Source: Erysipelotrichaceae bacterium
Lineage (GTDB): Bacteria; Bacillota_I; Bacilli_A; Erysipelotrichales; Coprobacillaceae
Direction of reading: 5' to 3'
DNA: 64,000 nt
Assembly: GCA_018365815.1 (NCBI GenBank)
Contig: JAGZJH010000009.1
Location: 1-64,000 of the forward strand
Under the pieces are notes generated by a model. It did not search any database and was not told where the DNA came from. It saw nothing but the letters and a program-made list of their open reading frames with translations. Positions 61,793 through 64,000 of the stretch are shown here, piece by piece (the stretch's first letter is position 1; each line of letters opens with the position of its first letter). Made by a program: the position numbers and the translations under genes.

Positions 61793-63061
61793 ATGGCTGG
61801 AGTAGTGGTTGTAGGAAGTCAATGGGGAGATGAGGGTAAAGGTAAGATTACTGATTATTTATCTTCAAAAGCTGATTATGTTGTACGTTATCAAGGGGGA
61901 AATAATGCCGGACATACGATTGAGTTTAATGGACATAAGTTTGCGTTGAGATTAATTCCTTCAGGTATTTTTAATGCAAAAACAGTTGTTTTAGGAAATG
62001 GTATGGTGATTAATCCAAAAGCGTTATTAGAAGAAATGCAGTATTTAAACAATGCTTCTGTAAAGACAGATAGTATTGTCATTTCGGATCGTGCCCATGT
62101 TACTTTACCTTATCATATTGAGATTGATAAAATTCAAGAAATGCGACGTGGTGACAATAATATTGGAACTACTAAAAAAGGAATTGGTCCAACTTACGTG
62201 GATAAGTATGCACGTATTGGAATTCGTATAGGTGAATTTATTGATGAAGAATTATTTTTAAAACGTTTAAAAGAAGTTTATCCAATCAAAAAAGCAGAGT
62301 ATCCTGAGTTGAATTTTACTGTTGAGGAAATTTTTGAAGAGTATAAAGAATATGCTAAGATTATTAAACCTTATGTTAAAGATACTGGTTTATTGTTAGA
62401 TGAGGCTTTTAGAAATGGCAAAAATGTATTGTTTGAAGGTGCTCAAGGAACAATGTTGGATATTGATTATGGAACATATCCATTTGTCACTTCTTCTCAT
62501 CCAGGAGCTAATGGTGTTTGTGAAGGAGCAGGAATTGGTCCGGTATGTATTGATCGTTGTTTAGGAATTGTTAAGGCTTATACAACACGTGTTGGTTCAG
62601 GGGCATTTCCAACTGAAATAGAAGGTGAAATAGCTCATTATATACGTGAAGCAGGTCATGAATACGGTACTGTAACTAAACGCCCTCGACGTATTGGTTG
62701 GTTTGATGCGATTGTTGTCAATCAATCACGTCGTATGAGTGGACTTACTCATATATCGATGATGTTGTTAGATGTATTAACTGGTATTGAAACTTTAAAA
62801 ATTTGTGTTGCTTATAAATTAGATGGTCAAATAATTCATGCCTTACCTTCAACTATTTCTGAATTAGAAAGGGTTGAACCGGTTTATGAAACAATGCCAG
62901 GTTGGTATGAAGATATTACAAATGTGACTTCGTTTGAAGAATTACCGGTGAATTGTCAAAATTATTTAAGACGTATCAGTGAGTTGATACATATACCAAT
63001 TGCAATGTTTAGTGTTGGTCCTGATCGTACACAAACAATTATTTTAAAAGAATTATTTTAA
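61793..63061 (+). CDS. purA: Adenylosuccinate synthase
   Basis: PurA joins IMP and aspartate using GTP in the first committed step to AMP. I use ATG 61793, six bases after AAAGGAAG; ATG 61787 is immediately next to the site. It gives 422 residues. The GTP loop GSQWGDEGKGKI is at about residues 8-19. QGGNNAGHT, GTTKKGIGPTYVDK and TTRVGSGAFPTE follow, and RRIGWFDAI comes before the Asp-binding end. It precedes guaA with an 11-base gap. Confidence 0.98.
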   Translation: MAGVVVVGSQWGDEGKGKITDYLSSKADYVVRYQGGNNAGHTIEFNGHKFALRLIPSGIFNAKTVVLGNGMVINPKALLEEMQYLNNASVKTDSIVISDRAHVTLPYHIEIDKIQEMRRGDNNIGTTKKGIGPTYVDKYARIGIRIGEFIDEELFLKRLKEVYPIKKAEYPELNFTVEEIFEEYKEYAKIIKPYVKDTGLLLDEAFRNGKNVLFEGAQGTMLDIDYGTYPFVTSSHPGANGVCEGAGIGPVCIDRCLGIVKAYTTRVGSGAFPTEIEGEIAHYIREAGHEYGTVTKRPRRIGWFDAIVVNQSRRMSGLTHISMMLLDVLTGIETLKICVAYKLDGQIIHALPSTISELERVEPVYETMPGWYEDITNVTSFEELPVNCQNYLRRISELIHIPIAMFSVGPDRTQTIILKELF

Positions 63062-63072
63062 GGAGGAAGGCT

Positions 63073-64000
63073 ATGAATAATGACATGATTGTTGTATTGG
63101 ATTTTGGAAGTCAATATAACCAATTAATTGCACGACGTATTCGTGAATTTGGTGTCTATAGTGAGTTGCATCCACATACTTTAACATTAGAAGAAATCAA
63201 GTCTTTAGGAAATGTTAAAGGGATTGTTTTTAGTGGTGGACCTAATAGTGTTTATGATGAAAATGCATTTAAATGTGATCCTGCTATTTTTGAAAGTGGG
63301 TTACCTATTTTAGGAATTTGTTATGGAATGCAAATGACTCATTATATGAATGGTGGAAATGTTAAAGCTTGTGAGACTAAAGAATATGGTAGAACTACGA
63401 TTAAAGTTGATACTGATTCGTTATTATTTAAAGGTTTACCAAAGGAACAAACAGTGTGGATGTCACATGGAGATCAAGTAAGTGAACTTGCTCATGGGTT
63501 TAGAAAAGATGCATCAAGTGATACGTGTATGTTTGCTTCGACTTCTAATCCAGATAAGAAAATTTATACAGTACAATTTCACCCAGAAGTTAGACATTCT
63601 GAATATGGAAATGAATTGCTTAAAAACTTTGTTTTTGAAATTTGTGAAGCAACTGCAAATTGGTCGATGACAAGTTTTATTGATAAACAAGTTTCAAAAA
63701 TTAGAGAGACAGTGAAAGATGATAAGGTGTTGTTAGCTCTTTCTGGAGGGGTAGATTCTTCTGTGGTTGCAGCTTTACTTCATAAGGCAATCGGTGATCA
63801 ATTGGTTTGTATGTTTATTGATCATGGTTTGCTTAGAAAAGGTGAAGCTGAGGGCGTAATGGATATGCTTAATAGAGGAATGAATATCAATATTATTAAA
63901 ATTGATGCGAGTGAAAGATTTTTATCTAAGTTAAAAGGTGTTTCAGATCCGGAAACTAAGCGTAAGATTATTGGAAATGAGTTTGTTTATACTTTTGATG
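63073..64000 (+). CDS. guaA: GMP synthase (glutamine-hydrolysing), 3' end outside window
   Basis: GuaA converts XMP to GMP. The ATG at 63073 follows AGGAGGAAGG, and the frame stays open to the window end, giving the first 309 residues of about 510. The class I glutaminase has the nucleophile Cys in GICYGMQ near residue 83 and the His-Glu of FHPEV. The ATP-pyrophosphatase P-loop is LSGGVDSSV. It is a direct neighbour of purA, so the AMP and GMP branches start side by side. No guanine riboswitch was found before purA. Confidence 0.97.
   Translation, partial: MNNDMIVVLDFGSQYNQLIARRIREFGVYSELHPHTLTLEEIKSLGNVKGIVFSGGPNSVYDENAFKCDPAIFESGLPILGICYGMQMTHYMNGGNVKACETKEYGRTTIKVDTDSLLFKGLPKEQTVWMSHGDQVSELAHGFRKDASSDTCMFASTSNPDKKIYTVQFHPEVRHSEYGNELLKNFVFEICEATANWSMTSFIDKQVSKIRETVKDDKVLLALSGGVDSSVVAALLHKAIGDQLVCMFIDHGLLRKGEAEGVMDMLNRGMNINIIKIDASERFLSKLKGVSDPETKRKIIGNEFVYTFD

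Noticed and set aside
63482..63670. 62-codon frame inside guaA
   Set aside because: It is out of frame within the well-conserved guaA coding sequence.
1..64000. CRISPR array, prophage, insertion sequence or toxin-antitoxin pair
   Set aside because: I looked for regular repeats, transposase or integrase motifs and small paired genes and found none.

Overview
This AT-rich window reads as chromosomal core DNA of a spore-forming member of the Bacillota. Gene order closely follows several Bacillus subtilis blocks: scpA-scpB and dacB-spmA-spmB-rluB; cmk-der-gpsA-spoIVA-hup; ypmB-dnaD-nth with recU-ponA divergent from gpsB-rnpB; rodZ-pgsA-cinA-recA-rny-ymdB-spoVS-miaB-ymcA-cotE-mutS-mutL; and dtd-relA. 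The low GC, short intergenic gaps, 475-residue pyruvate kinase and spore gene set suggest the Erysipelotrichia/Coprobacillaceae (Clostridium ramosum-like) lineage. That placement is an inference from style and was not tested. Ordinary TAA, TAG and TGA stops are all used, so the genetic code is standard.

Layout. 0-6.2 kb: pnp-maf, then a compact spoVAC-spoVAD-spoVAE-spoVAF germination operon. 6.2-12.4 kb: a Nudix protein, a DUF1275 membrane protein, scpAB, pyruvate kinase, a small unlisted membrane peptide on the minus strand, and a Na/Pi cotransporter preceded by Pho-box-like 11-bp repeats. 12.4-20.8 kb: an accessory stretch with three broken genes (PadR, HAD phosphatase, Crp/Fnr), an intact DUF2812 protein, an FMN-riboswitch-controlled ribU, the rluB/spmB/spmA/dacB operon and a YitT protein. 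20.8-33.6 kb: ferredoxin, an unknown tail-anchored acidic protein, cmk-der-gpsA, spoVIF, spoIVA, HU, a zinc peptidase, ypmB-dnaD-nth, ponA/recU and gpsB. 33.6-51.5 kb: RNase P RNA, then a long run of envelope, DNA-repair, RNA-processing, sporulation and tRNA-modification genes ending in dtd and the (p)ppGpp synthetase. 51.7-53.6 kb: a cotJ spore-coat operon in which CotJA and CotJB are fused, and four tRNA genes. 53.6-64 kb: an ADP-ribose pyrophosphatase, a MarR-controlled heterodimeric ABC exporter with a double palindromic operator, a frameshifted 2-hydroxyacid dehydrogenase, a CinA with a degenerate C-terminus, purA and the start of guaA.

How it fits together. Many genes serve the endospore cycle: SpoIVA, SpoVIF, CotE and CotJ for the coat, DacB/SpmAB for the cortex and core, SpoVS, and SpoVA for dipicolinate movement and germination. 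They are interleaved with DNA repair (RecA, RecU, MutSL, Nth), RNA turnover (PNPase, RNase Y, RNase P), cell division (GpsB, RodZ, PBP1) and purine synthesis (PurA, GuaA). No CRISPR array, prophage, insertion sequence or toxin-antitoxin pair was seen. I found no obvious new multi-gene system. The strongest unusual items are the CotJA-CotJB fusion, a MiaA with about 100 extra C-terminal residues, the divided CinA functions, two orphan small genes, the Pho-box-like repeats, and a cluster of freshly broken regulators that still have their operators.
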